Source of the DNA: UBA5072 sp041737175
GTDB lineage: Bacteria; Bacteroidota; Bacteroidia; Bacteroidales; UBA10428
Assembly (NCBI GenBank): GCA_041737175.1
Contig: JBGSSF010000004.1
Coordinates: 1-64,000, forward strand
Direction of reading: 5' to 3'
Length of the DNA: 64,000 nucleotides
The position numbers were made by a program, and so were the translations under genes. The notes below the pieces were generated by a model. It saw nothing but the letters and a program-made list of their open reading frames with translations, ran no database searches and was not told the DNA's origin. This document shows, in pieces, positions 52,496 to 61,712 of the stretch (position 1 is its first letter; each line of letters begins with the position of its first letter).

Positions 52496-53623
52496 ATGAT
52501 AATCATTGCTGATGATAAAATCCCTTATTTGCGGGGCGTGCTGGAACCTTTCGCTGAAGTCGTGTACGTACCCGGTGACCGGATAAATAACAGTATTCTG
52601 AAAAACGCTGATGCATTGCTTACCCGAACTCGAACCCGTTGTAATGAAGCACTTCTCAAGGGAACCAGCGTTCAGTTCATTGGTACAGCCACCATTGGAT
52701 ACGATCACATTGATACGGACTGGTGTGAAAAACAGGGAATTGTCTGGAAAAGTGCTCCGGGATGCAATGCATCTTCCGTTAACCAATACATTGCTTCTGC
52801 GCTGGTAACTCTTTCCGACAGATTTGGTTTTTCTCTGATGGACAGAGTGCTCGGTGTCGTGGGTGTTGGCAATGTCGGAACCCGGGTTGTGCGCACAGGT
52901 GAATTGTTGGGAATGCAGGTATATCTGTGTGATCCTCCAAGGGTGCGTTCTGAGAGTTCATGCGGTTTCATTTCACTCGAAGGGATTCTCAGGGAGTGCG
53001 ATATCATTACATTTCATGTACCATTGAATCGCAGCGGAGTTGACAGGACTTATCACATCATTGACCAGGAGTTGCTGGCCAGGATAAATCCCGGTACGAT
53101 TGTAATGAATACTTCGCGTGGAGAAGTGGCTGACGGTAAATCTCTGAAAGATGCCATGCATCAGGGCAGGCTTGGTGGATTTGTGCTGGACGTCTGGGAG
53201 AATGAGCCGGATATTGATCCGGAGCTGATGAATTTATGCACTCTCGCCACTCCGCATATTGCCGGATATTCGGCTGACGGAAAAGCCAGGGGAACTGCCA
53301 TGGTTGTTCGTGAGCTCAGCAGGCATTTCAACCTGGAGATGGATGACTGGGAAACCAATGATATTCCTGAACCCGGGAATCCGGAAATCCGGATCAACGG
53401 CCAGGATCTTACCCGGGAAGAGATAGTATCCAGGGCTATAATGCACACATACAGGGTCATTGAGGATGACAGGAGACTCCGTGAGGAAGTAAGGGATTTT
53501 GAAAAGCAAAGGGGGAACTATCCTTTGCGGCGTGAATTCAATGCTTATAACCTGGTAATTGAACATGCGGATCCTGAGACCAAGAGAATATGCCGGAAAC
53601 TGGGCTTTAACATACAGGATTAA
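52496..53623 (+). CDS. pdxB: Erythronate-4-phosphate dehydrogenase
   Basis: A 375-residue D-isomer-specific 2-hydroxyacid dehydrogenase that oxidises 4-phosphoerythronate in pyridoxal phosphate synthesis. Features are FIGTATIGYDHID, the NAD-binding GVVGVGNVGTRV (about 115-126), VMNTSRGEV, and a histidine-containing PHIAGYSADGKARGTA with the C-terminal PdxB dimerisation domain. The length and C-terminal extension distinguish PdxB from simple hydroxyacid dehydrogenases. 19 bp before gnd. Confidence 0.92.
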   Translation: MIIIADDKIPYLRGVLEPFAEVVYVPGDRINNSILKNADALLTRTRTRCNEALLKGTSVQFIGTATIGYDHIDTDWCEKQGIVWKSAPGCNASSVNQYIASALVTLSDRFGFSLMDRVLGVVGVGNVGTRVVRTGELLGMQVYLCDPPRVRSESSCGFISLEGILRECDIITFHVPLNRSGVDRTYHIIDQELLARINPGTIVMNTSRGEVADGKSLKDAMHQGRLGGFVLDVWENEPDIDPELMNLCTLATPHIAGYSADGKARGTAMVVRELSRHFNLEMDDWETNDIPEPGNPEIRINGQDLTREEIVSRAIMHTYRVIEDDRRLREEVRDFEKQRGNYPLRREFNAYNLVIEHADPETKRICRKLGFNIQD

Positions 53624-53642
53624 TTAATTAAATCAATTACAT

Positions 53643-55097
53643 ATGAACACTTTAGCTGATATTGGATTAATAGGACTTGCTGTCATGGGTGAAAACCTGG
53701 TGTTGAACATGGAGAACAAAGGATACACCGTGGCTGTTTTTAACCGGTCGGTAGTAAAAGTCGACAAATTCCTTGAAGGCAGAGGAAAGGGTAAAAAATT
53801 CATTGGTACGCACAGCATTGATGAATTCGTGAAATCAATCAAGAGACCACGGAAAGTCATGATGCTCGTAAAAGCGGGACAGCCCGTAGATGAGCTGATT
53901 GAACAGCTCCTGCCGCACCTGGAACAAGGTGATATTGTTATCGACGGCGGAAATTCCTATTTCCCCGATACCATCAGACGCACAAAATATATAGAAAGCA
54001 AGGGATTATTGTATATTGGTACCGGGGTATCCGGTGGTGAGGAAGGAGCATTAACAGGTCCATCCATTATGCCGGGCGGATCACCGGAGGCCTGGTCTCA
54101 TGTCAAGCCGCTGTTCCAGGCAATTTCCGCAAAAGTTGAAAATGGCACTCCCTGCTGTGATTGGGTAGGAGAAAACGGCGCCGGACATTTCGTCAAAATG
54201 GTTCACAATGGCATTGAGTACGGAGATATGCAGCTGATTTGCGAGGCCTACCACATTCTCAGGGAACTCTGTGGCCTCAGCAGTGACGAAATGCACCAGG
54301 TATTCTCATCCTGGAATCAGGGAGAGCTTAACAGCTATCTGATAGAGATTACTGCTGACATTTTGGGGTACAGGGACGGACAGGGTGAGGCCCTGGTTGA
54401 AAAGATCCTGGATACGGCAGGGCAAAAGGGAACAGGCAAGTGGACCGGCATAGAAGCACTTGAACTGGGCGTTCCGTTAACTCTTATTGTGGAAGCGGTA
54501 TTTGCCAGGTCATTGTCCTCTCTGAAGGAAGAGAGAGTCAAGGCATCCGGCATTCTCGATATTCCTCCGGTGCCTTTTACAGGGGACAAAAAAGCCCTGG
54601 TCGAGGACATCCGCGATGCACTGTATGCAGCGAAGATTGTGTCTTATGCGCAGGGATTTGCACTTATGAAGACCGCAGCAAAAGATTACAAATGGAACCT
54701 GAACTACGGTGGAATAGCGCTCATGTGGCGTGGCGGCTGCATTATCCGCTCCGTGTTCCTGGGTAAGATAAAGGAAGCCTTTGAAAGGAATGCAGAACTT
54801 CAGAATCTGTTGCTGGATCCCTATTTCAAGAGTCGGGTTTCCGAAGCGCAGGGAGGTTGGCGGCGCGTTATAGCTGCAGCTGCTTTGCACGGCCTGCCGG
54901 TTCCGGCACTTTCTTCTGCCCTGGCATATTTTGACGGCTACAGGTCGGCACGTCTTCCTGCCAATTTGTTACAGGCCCAGCGTGATTATTTCGGAGCCCA
55001 TACCTATGAGCGGGTTGACAGGCCGAGGGGAGAGTTCTTCCATACCAACTGGACCGGTCGGGGTGGCACCACTGCCTCTTCGACATACAATGCATAA
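53643..55097 (+). CDS. gnd: 6-phosphogluconate dehydrogenase, decarboxylating
   Basis: A 484-residue enzyme that converts 6-phosphogluconate to ribulose-5-phosphate with NADP+. The N-terminal GLAVMGENLVLNMENKGYTVAVFNRS (10-35), GGNSYF, GTGVSGGEEGALTGPSIMPGG, and the catalytic WVGENGAGHFVKMVHNGIEYGDMQLI are complete; C-terminal DYFGAHTYER matches the substrate site. With zwf, pgl and rpe it completes the oxidative branch. Third gene after the oxidoreductase and pdxB. Confidence 0.97.
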   Translation: MNTLADIGLIGLAVMGENLVLNMENKGYTVAVFNRSVVKVDKFLEGRGKGKKFIGTHSIDEFVKSIKRPRKVMMLVKAGQPVDELIEQLLPHLEQGDIVIDGGNSYFPDTIRRTKYIESKGLLYIGTGVSGGEEGALTGPSIMPGGSPEAWSHVKPLFQAISAKVENGTPCCDWVGENGAGHFVKMVHNGIEYGDMQLICEAYHILRELCGLSSDEMHQVFSSWNQGELNSYLIEITADILGYRDGQGEALVEKILDTAGQKGTGKWTGIEALELGVPLTLIVEAVFARSLSSLKEERVKASGILDIPPVPFTGDKKALVEDIRDALYAAKIVSYAQGFALMKTAAKDYKWNLNYGGIALMWRGGCIIRSVFLGKIKEAFERNAELQNLLLDPYFKSRVSEAQGGWRRVIAAAALHGLPVPALSSALAYFDGYRSARLPANLLQAQRDYFGAHTYERVDRPRGEFFHTNWTGRGGTTASSTYNA

Positions 55098-55108
55098 TGG
55101 CATCATAA

Positions 55109-55138
55109 TTGCTTTATCAGGATTATTACATACCTTTG
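55109..55138 (+). promoter_or_regulatory. Putative promoter of the tmRNA gene
   Basis: TACCTTTG at 55131-55138 is an exact TAnnTTTG -7 box, with TTG 22 bp upstream at 55109. Transcription would start near 55145 and the precursor would include the CCCGCC/GGCGGG hairpin (about 55163-55187) and the CACACC repeats before the mature tmRNA. Confidence 0.55.
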
Positions 55139-55220
55139 CCTCTCGTTCTTTGATCACACCCCCGCCTTCGTACAACTTCGGCGGGCAAAGCACACCCACA
55201 CCCACACCCACACCCTAGTC

Positions 55221-55613
55221 GGGGCTGTTTTGGATTTGACAGCAGGCTAGCAGGTAAGTAAGCATGCCGGGCTTCGCATGGCATCCCGTAAAACTGCAGT
55301 GCAAACAATTAAATGGCGAAGCAAATTACGCGCTCGCTGCCTAATCGAATTAAGTAGATTCAGGCTTTATCCCGACACCAGGTGCCGGGACGAGATGTTC
55401 CTCCGCTACCCTGCTTTACGGCGGCGGATCAAGGGGCACATAAAAGGTAAAGCTGGTCCGGTAAACACCCCTGCAACCGGATGAGATAAAAGGGGATAAG
55501 ATACAGGTAGGCCGCCCGGTGCCAGCCTGTGTACGAAAACCAACATCGGGCTAAGCATGTAGAAAGCTTATGGGCGGTTTGTTTGGACCCGGGTTCGATT
55601 CCCGGCAGCTCCA
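55221..55613 (+). ncRNA. ssrA: tmRNA (SsrA)
   Basis: The gene starts with GGGGCTGTTTTGGATTTGAC and ends with GGTTCGATTCCCGGCAGCTC C A. The 7-bp acceptor pairs GGGGCTG (55221-55227) with CAGCTCC (55606-55612); a T-arm GGGTTCGATTCCC precedes it. The resume frame at 55315-55344 encodes GEANYALAA and then TAA, as expected for Bacteroidetes. The CCA end is not encoded. tmRNA rescues ribosomes stalled on broken messages and tags the product for proteolysis. The 393-nt length is normal. Confidence 0.96.
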
Positions 55614-55614
55614 C

Positions 55615-55673
55615 AAAATCAGTTTGGAGTTTGGAGAATGAGTTTGATAACCACTCCGCTCCAAACTGATTTT
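55615..55673 (+). terminator. Long-stem terminator of the tmRNA
   Basis: AAAATCAGTTTGGAG (55615-55629) pairs perfectly with CTCCAAACTGATTTT (55659-55673), a 15-bp stem immediately after the mature tmRNA 3' end. The T run at the end is short, but the position is right for a terminator. Confidence 0.6.
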
Positions 55674-55714
55674 GTCCCTCAAGACTCGCACTCAAACACA
55701 AACTTGAACGTTAA

Positions 55715-55903
55715 TTGGAAATTATATTACCCTGCATTATATTCGATTTTGAAAAACTTGAAGTATACGGGAAGGCAAAGAAGCTAAACTATACCATTGC
55801 CATCTTGCTGAATGAAATTAAAACCGACAGAGTTACACACGATCAACTAAGAAAAACTTTATTGATATTGGCAGTATTTGCGAATGGGGCGAGGGCCAAA
55901 TAA
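55715..55903 (+). pseudogene. Fragment of a four-helix-bundle (23S rRNA intervening-sequence-type) protein gene
   Basis: The frame lacks an ATG (its first codon is a TTG) but encodes FEKLEVYGKAKKLNYTIAILLN, EIKTDRVTHDQLRK, which is the N-terminal part of the small four-helix-bundle family. The usual continuation (RRASxSIxxNIAEG) is missing; the frame changes into unrelated DNA near 55855. I judge it to be a remnant, not a functional gene. Confidence 0.6.
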
Positions 55904-56307
55904 TGCCCTATGAAAACCTGCATCAGTTCGATATGTATGGCAACAACCTCTGGAACCAGGTTCAACCCTTGATTATCAGCAATAAAGGCTTGTGGGTTTG
56001 GAGTGAAGATCCCTATAAATTTGAAATCAAAGATAATTTGTTGATTATTTCAAATGTTTTGGGGAAAATTGAAACGGGCAGAAATGAAAATTCACTTGCC
56101 GGGACCCAAAAGTTTGTAGCCAATATGTTTTTCCCGGCATCAGGGAAATTGCCCGATGAGCTGCTATTTACCGCACCGCAATATAATACCTGGATTGAGT
56201 TGACCTACAACCAGAACCAGGAAGATGCGCTGAAATACGCAAAAGCTATCCTGCAGGTAATTTTTTCATGGCCGATCGTGAAATTCAAAGCAGATTTTTT
56301 AAATTAG
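55855..56307 (+). pseudogene. Truncated N-terminal part of a family 31 glycoside hydrolase
   Basis: The plus-strand frame containing the ATG at 55903 reads back in frame to about 55855 (NFIDIGSICEWGEGQI) and forward through MYGNNLWNQVQPLIISNKGLWVWSEDPYKFEI, NSLAGTQKFVANMFFPASGK, LLFTAPQYNTWIELTYNQNQ, all characteristic of the N-terminal beta-sandwich and first barrel strand of Bacteroidetes GH31 alpha-xylosidase-like enzymes. After ALKYAKAILQ the sequence diverges and ends at 56307, long before the catalytic aspartates. It has lost its start and its catalytic domain. Confidence 0.62.
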
Positions 56308-56352
56308 GCTTTGAAAATTCGATGAAGTAAACATTGTGATTGTTCTTAGGCC

Positions 56353-58152
56353 ATGATTACATATACAAAAACCTCAGTTTCAATCGGTATTCTTCTGGCT
56401 TGTTGCTGTTTGGCAGGGTTGGCAATACCCGGTAAAACCCTTGCACAGGAATTCAAACCAGCTACCTTTTGCAATCCCATAAACCTGGATTACGGGTATG
56501 CCCCAATCCCCAATTTTAGCACATGGGGAAGGCACCGGGCTACCGCCGATCCGGTTATCGTGAATTATAAAGGGGATTATTACCTGTTCAGTACCAACCA
56601 GTGGGGTTATTGGTGGAGCAGTGATATGTCGGCGTGGCATTTTATTTCGCACAAATTTTTACGGCCCTGGAATGATGTATATGATGAGCTCTGTGCCCCG
56701 GCTGTCGGCATCATCGGTGATACCATGCTGGTCTTTGGTTCAACCTATACGCGCGAATTCACAATCTGGATGAGCACCAATCCCAGGGGGGACGAATGGA
56801 AGCCGCTTGTCGAAAAATTCGATATCGGTGGCTGGGATCCTGCCTTTTTTACAGATTCCGACAACCGGTTATACATGTACAATGGAAGCAGCAACAAGTT
56901 TCCGCTCTATGGGGTTGAACTGGACAGAAAAACGCTGGCACCCCTGGGTACCCGAAGGGAAATGTATCTGCTTGAACCTGATCGGTATGGATGGCAAAGG
57001 TTTGGGGAACATATGGACAATACCTTCCTGGATCCTTTTATTGAGGGTGCATGGATGACAAGGCACGGAAATAAATACTACCTGCAATATGGTGCTCCCG
57101 GAACAGAATTCAGCGGTTATGCCGATGGGGTGGTGGTGGGCGATGCGCCACTTGGACCCTTTACACCCCAGTCCGACCCCCTGAGCATGAAGCTTGGCGG
57201 CTTTGCAAGGGGAGCGGGACATGGCAGTACTTTTCAGGACAATGACGGCAATTACTGGCATATCAGTACCATCCAGATCAGTGTGAAAAACAGCTTTGAG
57301 AGGAGGCTGGGGATTTGGCCCGCCGGATTTGACAGCACAGGACATATGTGGTGCAATACCGCCTTTGGCGATTATCCCATTTATTTACCCGAAGTGGCGG
57401 TTAGGAAAAATGCGGTACGTCCGGAATGGTACCTCCTGAATTACAAAAAGCCGGTACAGGTCTCTTCAACTTACGGAGGTTTTCATGCCAACCATGCCAA
57501 TGATGAAAGTATGAAAACATACTGGTGCGCTGTAACCAGCGGAAATGAATGGATACAGACCGATTTGGGAGAGGTTGCCACAGTAAACTCCATACAGATC
57601 AATTATGCCGATCACGATGTTACTTTCCCTGCTGCGATGGACACGATATTCCTGGGTAAAACAAAGGGGTTGTTCCATCAATATATCATTTATCAATCGG
57701 CCGACGGAAAAAAATGGGAGGTTCTTGTGGATAAAAGCCTCAATAAAACAGATGTTCCACACGATTATGTTGAACTTGAAAAACCAGTGCGCACCCGTTA
57801 TCTTAAACTGATGAACATCAAAGTGCCTGCGGGTAAATTTGCCATTAGCGGATTCAGGGTTTTTGGATCCGGAAACGGTGCCAAACCGGATGCAGTGAAG
57901 GATTTTATGGTGCTGCGGACAGAAAAGGACAAGCGGAGCGCATGGATCAAATGGAACCCGGTGGCAAATGCTTTTGCTTACAATATTTTTTATGGTACTC
58001 ATCCTGACAAGCTATATAACTGCGTGATGGTGCATGATGCCAATGAATACTGGTTCAAAGCCATGGATAATCAGAAAACCTACTATTTCACCATTGAAGC
58101 GATCAATGAAAATGGGGTGTCTGAAAGATTTAATATATTGGAAATTAAATGA
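56353..58152 (+). CDS. Secreted GH43-like glycoside hydrolase with F5/8 type C and Fn3-like domains
   Basis: A 599-residue exported enzyme: signal peptide (1-31, ending KTLAQ), a five-bladed beta-propeller catalytic domain (about 45-360) and a C-terminal discoidin (F5/8 type C) domain (about 370-510, WIQTDLGEVATVNSIQINY, LKLMNIKVPAGKFAISGFRVFGSG) followed by an Fn3-like segment. The catalytic residues expected of family 43 are visible: D in TADPVIV, D in GGWDPAFF and E in DPFIEGAWM. Likely degrades arabinan- or xylan-type glycans. Upstream debris suggests a partly eroded glycan-utilisation region. Confidence 0.83.
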   Translation: MITYTKTSVSIGILLACCCLAGLAIPGKTLAQEFKPATFCNPINLDYGYAPIPNFSTWGRHRATADPVIVNYKGDYYLFSTNQWGYWWSSDMSAWHFISHKFLRPWNDVYDELCAPAVGIIGDTMLVFGSTYTREFTIWMSTNPRGDEWKPLVEKFDIGGWDPAFFTDSDNRLYMYNGSSNKFPLYGVELDRKTLAPLGTRREMYLLEPDRYGWQRFGEHMDNTFLDPFIEGAWMTRHGNKYYLQYGAPGTEFSGYADGVVVGDAPLGPFTPQSDPLSMKLGGFARGAGHGSTFQDNDGNYWHISTIQISVKNSFERRLGIWPAGFDSTGHMWCNTAFGDYPIYLPEVAVRKNAVRPEWYLLNYKKPVQVSSTYGGFHANHANDESMKTYWCAVTSGNEWIQTDLGEVATVNSIQINYADHDVTFPAAMDTIFLGKTKGLFHQYIIYQSADGKKWEVLVDKSLNKTDVPHDYVELEKPVRTRYLKLMNIKVPAGKFAISGFRVFGSGNGAKPDAVKDFMVLRTEKDKRSAWIKWNPVANAFAYNIFYGTHPDKLYNCVMVHDANEYWFKAMDNQKTYYFTIEAINENGVSERFNILEIK

Positions 58153-58248
58153 TTGAATATTTAATTATAGATAATATCCATCCTGAAATTCAGGCAAAAT
58201 AAAAAAAAATAAATGGACAGAAGCATATAACCATGAAAAAACAGAAGC

Positions 58249-59736
58249 ATGAAACATCCAACAAGACGTGATTTCCTGAAAAAAACGGCAGTGACTGCTG
58301 CCGGATTTATAACTGTACCGAGCTTTGTCGTAAGCGGTCTGGGCCATAAGGCTCCCAGCGATAAACTCAGCATTGCAGGCATAGGCATCGGAGGAAAAGG
58401 GCACCCCAACCTGATGGGTATGAGTACTGAGAATATCGTTGGATTATGCGATGTGGACTGGAAATATGCGGACAACTGTTTTAAGGATTTTCCGAAAGCC
58501 AGGAAGTATTGGGATTGGCGGAAGATGTTCGATGAAATGAGCAATTCCATTGATGCCGTGATGATATCCACTGCCGACCATACACATGCCATTATTGCGG
58601 CTACTGCATTAACTATGGGTAAGCATGTATATTGCCAGAAACCCCTTACCCATTCGGTATATGAATCAAGGTTGCTGACCAAACTGGCCGCCAGCTATAA
58701 AGTAGCCACGCAAATGGGCAACCAGGGAAATTCGGGCGACGGCGTACGGCAGGTTTGTGAATGGATCTGGAACGGAGAAATTGGCGAAGTAAGGGGGGTA
58801 CATGCATGGACTGACCGGCCGATATGGCCGCAGGGATTGCAGCGGCCGGCAGAAAAAATGGCCGTTCCCGACACCCTCAATTGGGACCTCTTTATAGGTC
58901 CTGCCCCCATGCGTCCTTTTCATTCAATTTATACACCTTGGAACTGGCGCGGATGGTGGGATTTTGGTACCGGTGCTTTTGGGGACATGGCCTGCCATGT
59001 ACTTGACCCGATATACCAGGCGCTGAACCTGGGATATCCCCTGAGCGTCAGTGGCAGTTCAACGCTGATGAATACAGAAAGTGCACCCCAGGCCGAAAAG
59101 GTAAAATTCAGCTTTCCGGCACGTACAAACCTCGAAAAAGTTGCTATGCCCCCTGTCAGTGTTCATTGGTATGATGGAGGCATACTTCCCGACCGGCCTG
59201 ATCTGTTTCCCGAGGGTGAAAACCTGATGGCTGACGGTTTGGGTGGCTGCATTTTTGTTGGTTCCAAAGATACGCTTGTCACGGGCTGCGGTGGTTTCAA
59301 CCCGCGGTTGCTTTCCGGAAGGGTGCCGGATGTAAAACCTTACCTGCGAAGAATTCCCGGTGCAACGGGTTATGTTGACGGGCCACATGAACAGGACTGG
59401 ATAAGGGCCTGCAAGGAATCACCGGAAAACAGGGTGGAATCTTCTTCCCACTTCGGGTATTCAGGTCCGTTTAATGAAATGGTTTTGTTGGGTGTGCTGG
59501 CAATCAGACTGCAAAGTTTGAATAAAACGCTTCAATGGGATGCGGAAAAAATGCGCTTTACCAATATCTCCGCCACGGAGGAATTAAGCATTGTAACATC
59601 AAATGAATTTAAAGTAGTGGAAGGGCACCCGCATTTTAATACCGAATATGCCAGGTTCAATGCGTTGGGAGCAGCCGGCGGATATATCCGTCATGAATAC
59701 AGGGAAGGATGGAATTTGCCATCCATGCCTGCCTGA
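58249..59736 (+). CDS. Tat-exported Gfo/Idh/MocA-family oxidoreductase
   Basis: A 495-residue protein with a twin-arginine signal, TRRDFLKKTAVTAAGF, at residues 5-20, so it is exported folded with its cofactor. The Rossmann region begins SIAGIGIGGKGHPNL; DAVMISTADHTHAIIAATALTMGKHVYCQKPLTHS carries the EKP-equivalent QKP with the catalytic lysine. The long C-terminal domain (GGWWDFGTGAFGDMACHVLD) is usual in the Bacteroidetes periplasmic subgroup that acts on glycosides. It follows the GH43-like gene by 96 bp, suggesting cooperation in glycan breakdown. Confidence 0.92.
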   Translation: MKHPTRRDFLKKTAVTAAGFITVPSFVVSGLGHKAPSDKLSIAGIGIGGKGHPNLMGMSTENIVGLCDVDWKYADNCFKDFPKARKYWDWRKMFDEMSNSIDAVMISTADHTHAIIAATALTMGKHVYCQKPLTHSVYESRLLTKLAASYKVATQMGNQGNSGDGVRQVCEWIWNGEIGEVRGVHAWTDRPIWPQGLQRPAEKMAVPDTLNWDLFIGPAPMRPFHSIYTPWNWRGWWDFGTGAFGDMACHVLDPIYQALNLGYPLSVSGSSTLMNTESAPQAEKVKFSFPARTNLEKVAMPPVSVHWYDGGILPDRPDLFPEGENLMADGLGGCIFVGSKDTLVTGCGGFNPRLLSGRVPDVKPYLRRIPGATGYVDGPHEQDWIRACKESPENRVESSSHFGYSGPFNEMVLLGVLAIRLQSLNKTLQWDAEKMRFTNISATEELSIVTSNEFKVVEGHPHFNTEYARFNALGAAGGYIRHEYREGWNLPSMPA

Positions 59737-59756
59737 GCGCCGGAAGGGATAACGGG

Positions 59757-60413
59757 TTAAAGTCCTGCCTGCTTGAGTTGTCTGATCACGGCGGCAGGAT
59801 CAGTTGCTTTGAATACTGCCGTGCCTGTCACAAGGATATTGGCACCTGCCTCAAACAGATCGGCGGCATTATTCAGGCTCACACCACCATCCACTTCAAT
59901 CAGAGCTCCTGAACCGGATTCTTCAATCATCGATCTTGTTTTTCTGATCTTCTCATAGGAAGTTCCAATGAATTTTTGTCCTCCGAATCCTGGATTTACC
60001 GACATCACCAGCACCATGTCCACAAAGGATATTATTTCTTTCAGGGATTCAGCCGGTGTATGCGGATTCAGTGTGACCCCTGCTTTCATCCCCAGTTCTT
60101 TGATTTCTTCAATGGTTCGGTGCAAATGTCTGCAGGCCTCAATGTGCACAGTAAGAATGTCTGCTCCTGCATCGCGGAATTTATGAAGGTACTTTTCCGG
60201 TTCTACGATCATCAGATGCACGTCGAGGGGTTTTGCCGCAATTCTTTTCACAGCTTGTACCACAGGAATGCCAAATGAAATATTAGGGACAAAAACCCCG
60301 TCCATGATATCCATATGAAACCAATCGGCTTCACTGGCATTCACCATTTCAACATCTTTTTTAAGACAGGAAAAATCGGCTGCGAGCAGTGAAGGTGCTA
60401 TCAATCGGGTCAT
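59757..60413 (-). CDS. rpe: Ribulose-phosphate 3-epimerase
   Basis: A 218-residue TIM-barrel enzyme interconverting ribulose-5-phosphate and xylulose-5-phosphate. Signature segments are IAPSLLAADF (5-14), WFHMDIMDGVFVPNISFG (31-48), DVHLMI (64-69), VMSVNPGFGGQKFI (138-151) and EVDGGVS (about 175-181), including the metal-binding H and D residues. It ties in with gnd and zwf in this window. Convergent with the Tat oxidoreductase gene. Confidence 0.96.
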   Translation of the reverse strand: MTRLIAPSLLAADFSCLKKDVEMVNASEADWFHMDIMDGVFVPNISFGIPVVQAVKRIAAKPLDVHLMIVEPEKYLHKFRDAGADILTVHIEACRHLHRTIEEIKELGMKAGVTLNPHTPAESLKEIISFVDMVLVMSVNPGFGGQKFIGTSYEKIRKTRSMIEESGSGALIEVDGGVSLNNAADLFEAGANILVTGTAVFKATDPAAVIRQLKQAGL

Positions 60414-60462
60414 AACCGGTGGTATGAGAGTTTATGCAAAATTAATAAAAAACCCGACAGGA

Positions 60463-61326
60463 CTAACCAAGATAAGCTTTCAATAATTTGCAGCGTGTGG
60501 CATTTTTCAGCCGCTTGATGGCTTTTTCCTTGATTTGCCGTACCCGTTCACGGGTAAGGTTGAATTCCTGGCCAATTTCCTCAAGTGTATACTGGTATTT
60601 TGTATTTAAGCCAAAATATAACCTGAGAATGTTGGCTTCACGGTAAGTGAGGATCGATAATACACGCTCAATCTCACGTCGGAGGGAGTCTGCCAGAAGA
60701 GCTTTATCCGGACTGGGAGTGTCTTTACTTAACAATATATCGTACAGGGTACTGTCCTCATCTTCTTTGATAGGGGCATCCATGGATACATGACGACCGG
60801 CACTTTTCAGTGCCTCTTTAACATCATCGGAGGCCATTTCGAGGACATCTGCGATTTCCTGGACTGAAGGTTCCCTTTCATACAATTGTTCAAGATCTGA
60901 GAACGCTTTGTTGATTTTGTTAATCGATCCAATTTTATTCAATGGCAGACGCACAATTCTGGCCTGTTCAGCAAGTGCCTGGAGAATGGATTGCCTGATC
61001 CACCATACTGCATAAGATATGAATTTGAAACCGCGGGTTTCATCAAACCGCTGCGCAGCTTTTATCAAACCCACATTTCCTTCATTGATCAGGTCGGGAA
61101 GACTCAAACCCTGATTCTGATATTGTTTTGAAACAGATACTACAAAACGGAGATTGGCTTTTATCAGCTTGTCGAGTGCTTTTTCATCACCATTTCTTAT
61201 CCTTTTCGCAAGTTCTACCTCTTCTTCCGAAGAAATCATCTCAACCTTTCCAATCTCATGCAAGTATTTATCAAGTGATGGTGTTTCACGATTCGTCACT
61301 TGTTTGACAATCTTCAATTGTCTCAT
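60463..61326 (-). CDS. rpoD: Primary RNA polymerase sigma factor (RpoD/SigA)
   Basis: Start set at ATG 61326 (287 residues, MRQLKIVKQVTNRETPSLDKYL), the usual length and start of the Bacteroidetes primary sigma. Region 1.2 (LDKYLHEIGKVEMISSEEEVELAKRI), region 2 (GLIKAAQRFDETRGFKFISYAVWWIRQSILQALAEQARIVRLP, the -10 recognition helix), region 3 and region 4.2 (TREANILRLYFGL, LTRERVRQIKEKAIKRL) are complete. It recognises the TTTG/TAnnTTTG promoters seen elsewhere in the window. Divergent from rho. Confidence 0.96.
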   Translation of the reverse strand: MRQLKIVKQVTNRETPSLDKYLHEIGKVEMISSEEEVELAKRIRNGDEKALDKLIKANLRFVVSVSKQYQNQGLSLPDLINEGNVGLIKAAQRFDETRGFKFISYAVWWIRQSILQALAEQARIVRLPLNKIGSINKINKAFSDLEQLYEREPSVQEIADVLEMASDDVKEALKSAGRHVSMDAPIKEDEDSTLYDILLSKDTPSPDKALLADSLRREIERVLSILTYREANILRLYFGLNTKYQYTLEEIGQEFNLTRERVRQIKEKAIKRLKNATRCKLLKAYLG

Positions 61327-61712
61327 AACGATAGGGATTATATATCGGATTCGGGCGTAGGGACAAACAAAGGAGCATACAATAACAATCCTCTGCAAAT
61401 GAGATGAACCGTTTTGAATTTATATACATAAGATAATGAATATATTATAATCCAAAACAGCCTCAAACCTTCACACAGCACAAGCTAAATAAAGTTAAGC
61501 AATTTTATTATTACTTGTTCAAGGAAAAAAAAATATCATTTGCTTTGGTATTAATTAGGATTTACGTATTATTGCAGGAGAATTCCCTAAAAATTCCATC
61601 TATCTATTATTGATCCTGATTCCATAGTTTCTGAGGTATTTTGTATACCCTGTATGCGTAATAGCTGGTTTAATGCAACAAATATTCTTTATAATTAATT
61701 TCTCCAAATAGT
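61327..61712. other. Divergent intergenic region between rpoD and rho
   Basis: This 386-bp AT-rich stretch should carry the promoters of rpoD (minus) and rho (plus). I see no clean TAnnTTTG box for either. No hairpin or repeat stands out; an autoregulatory rho leader is possible but not shown by the sequence. Confidence 0.5.

Noticed and set aside
55190..55215. CACACC tandem repeat before the tmRNA
   Set aside because: Simple sequence repeat in the precursor leader; no function can be supported.
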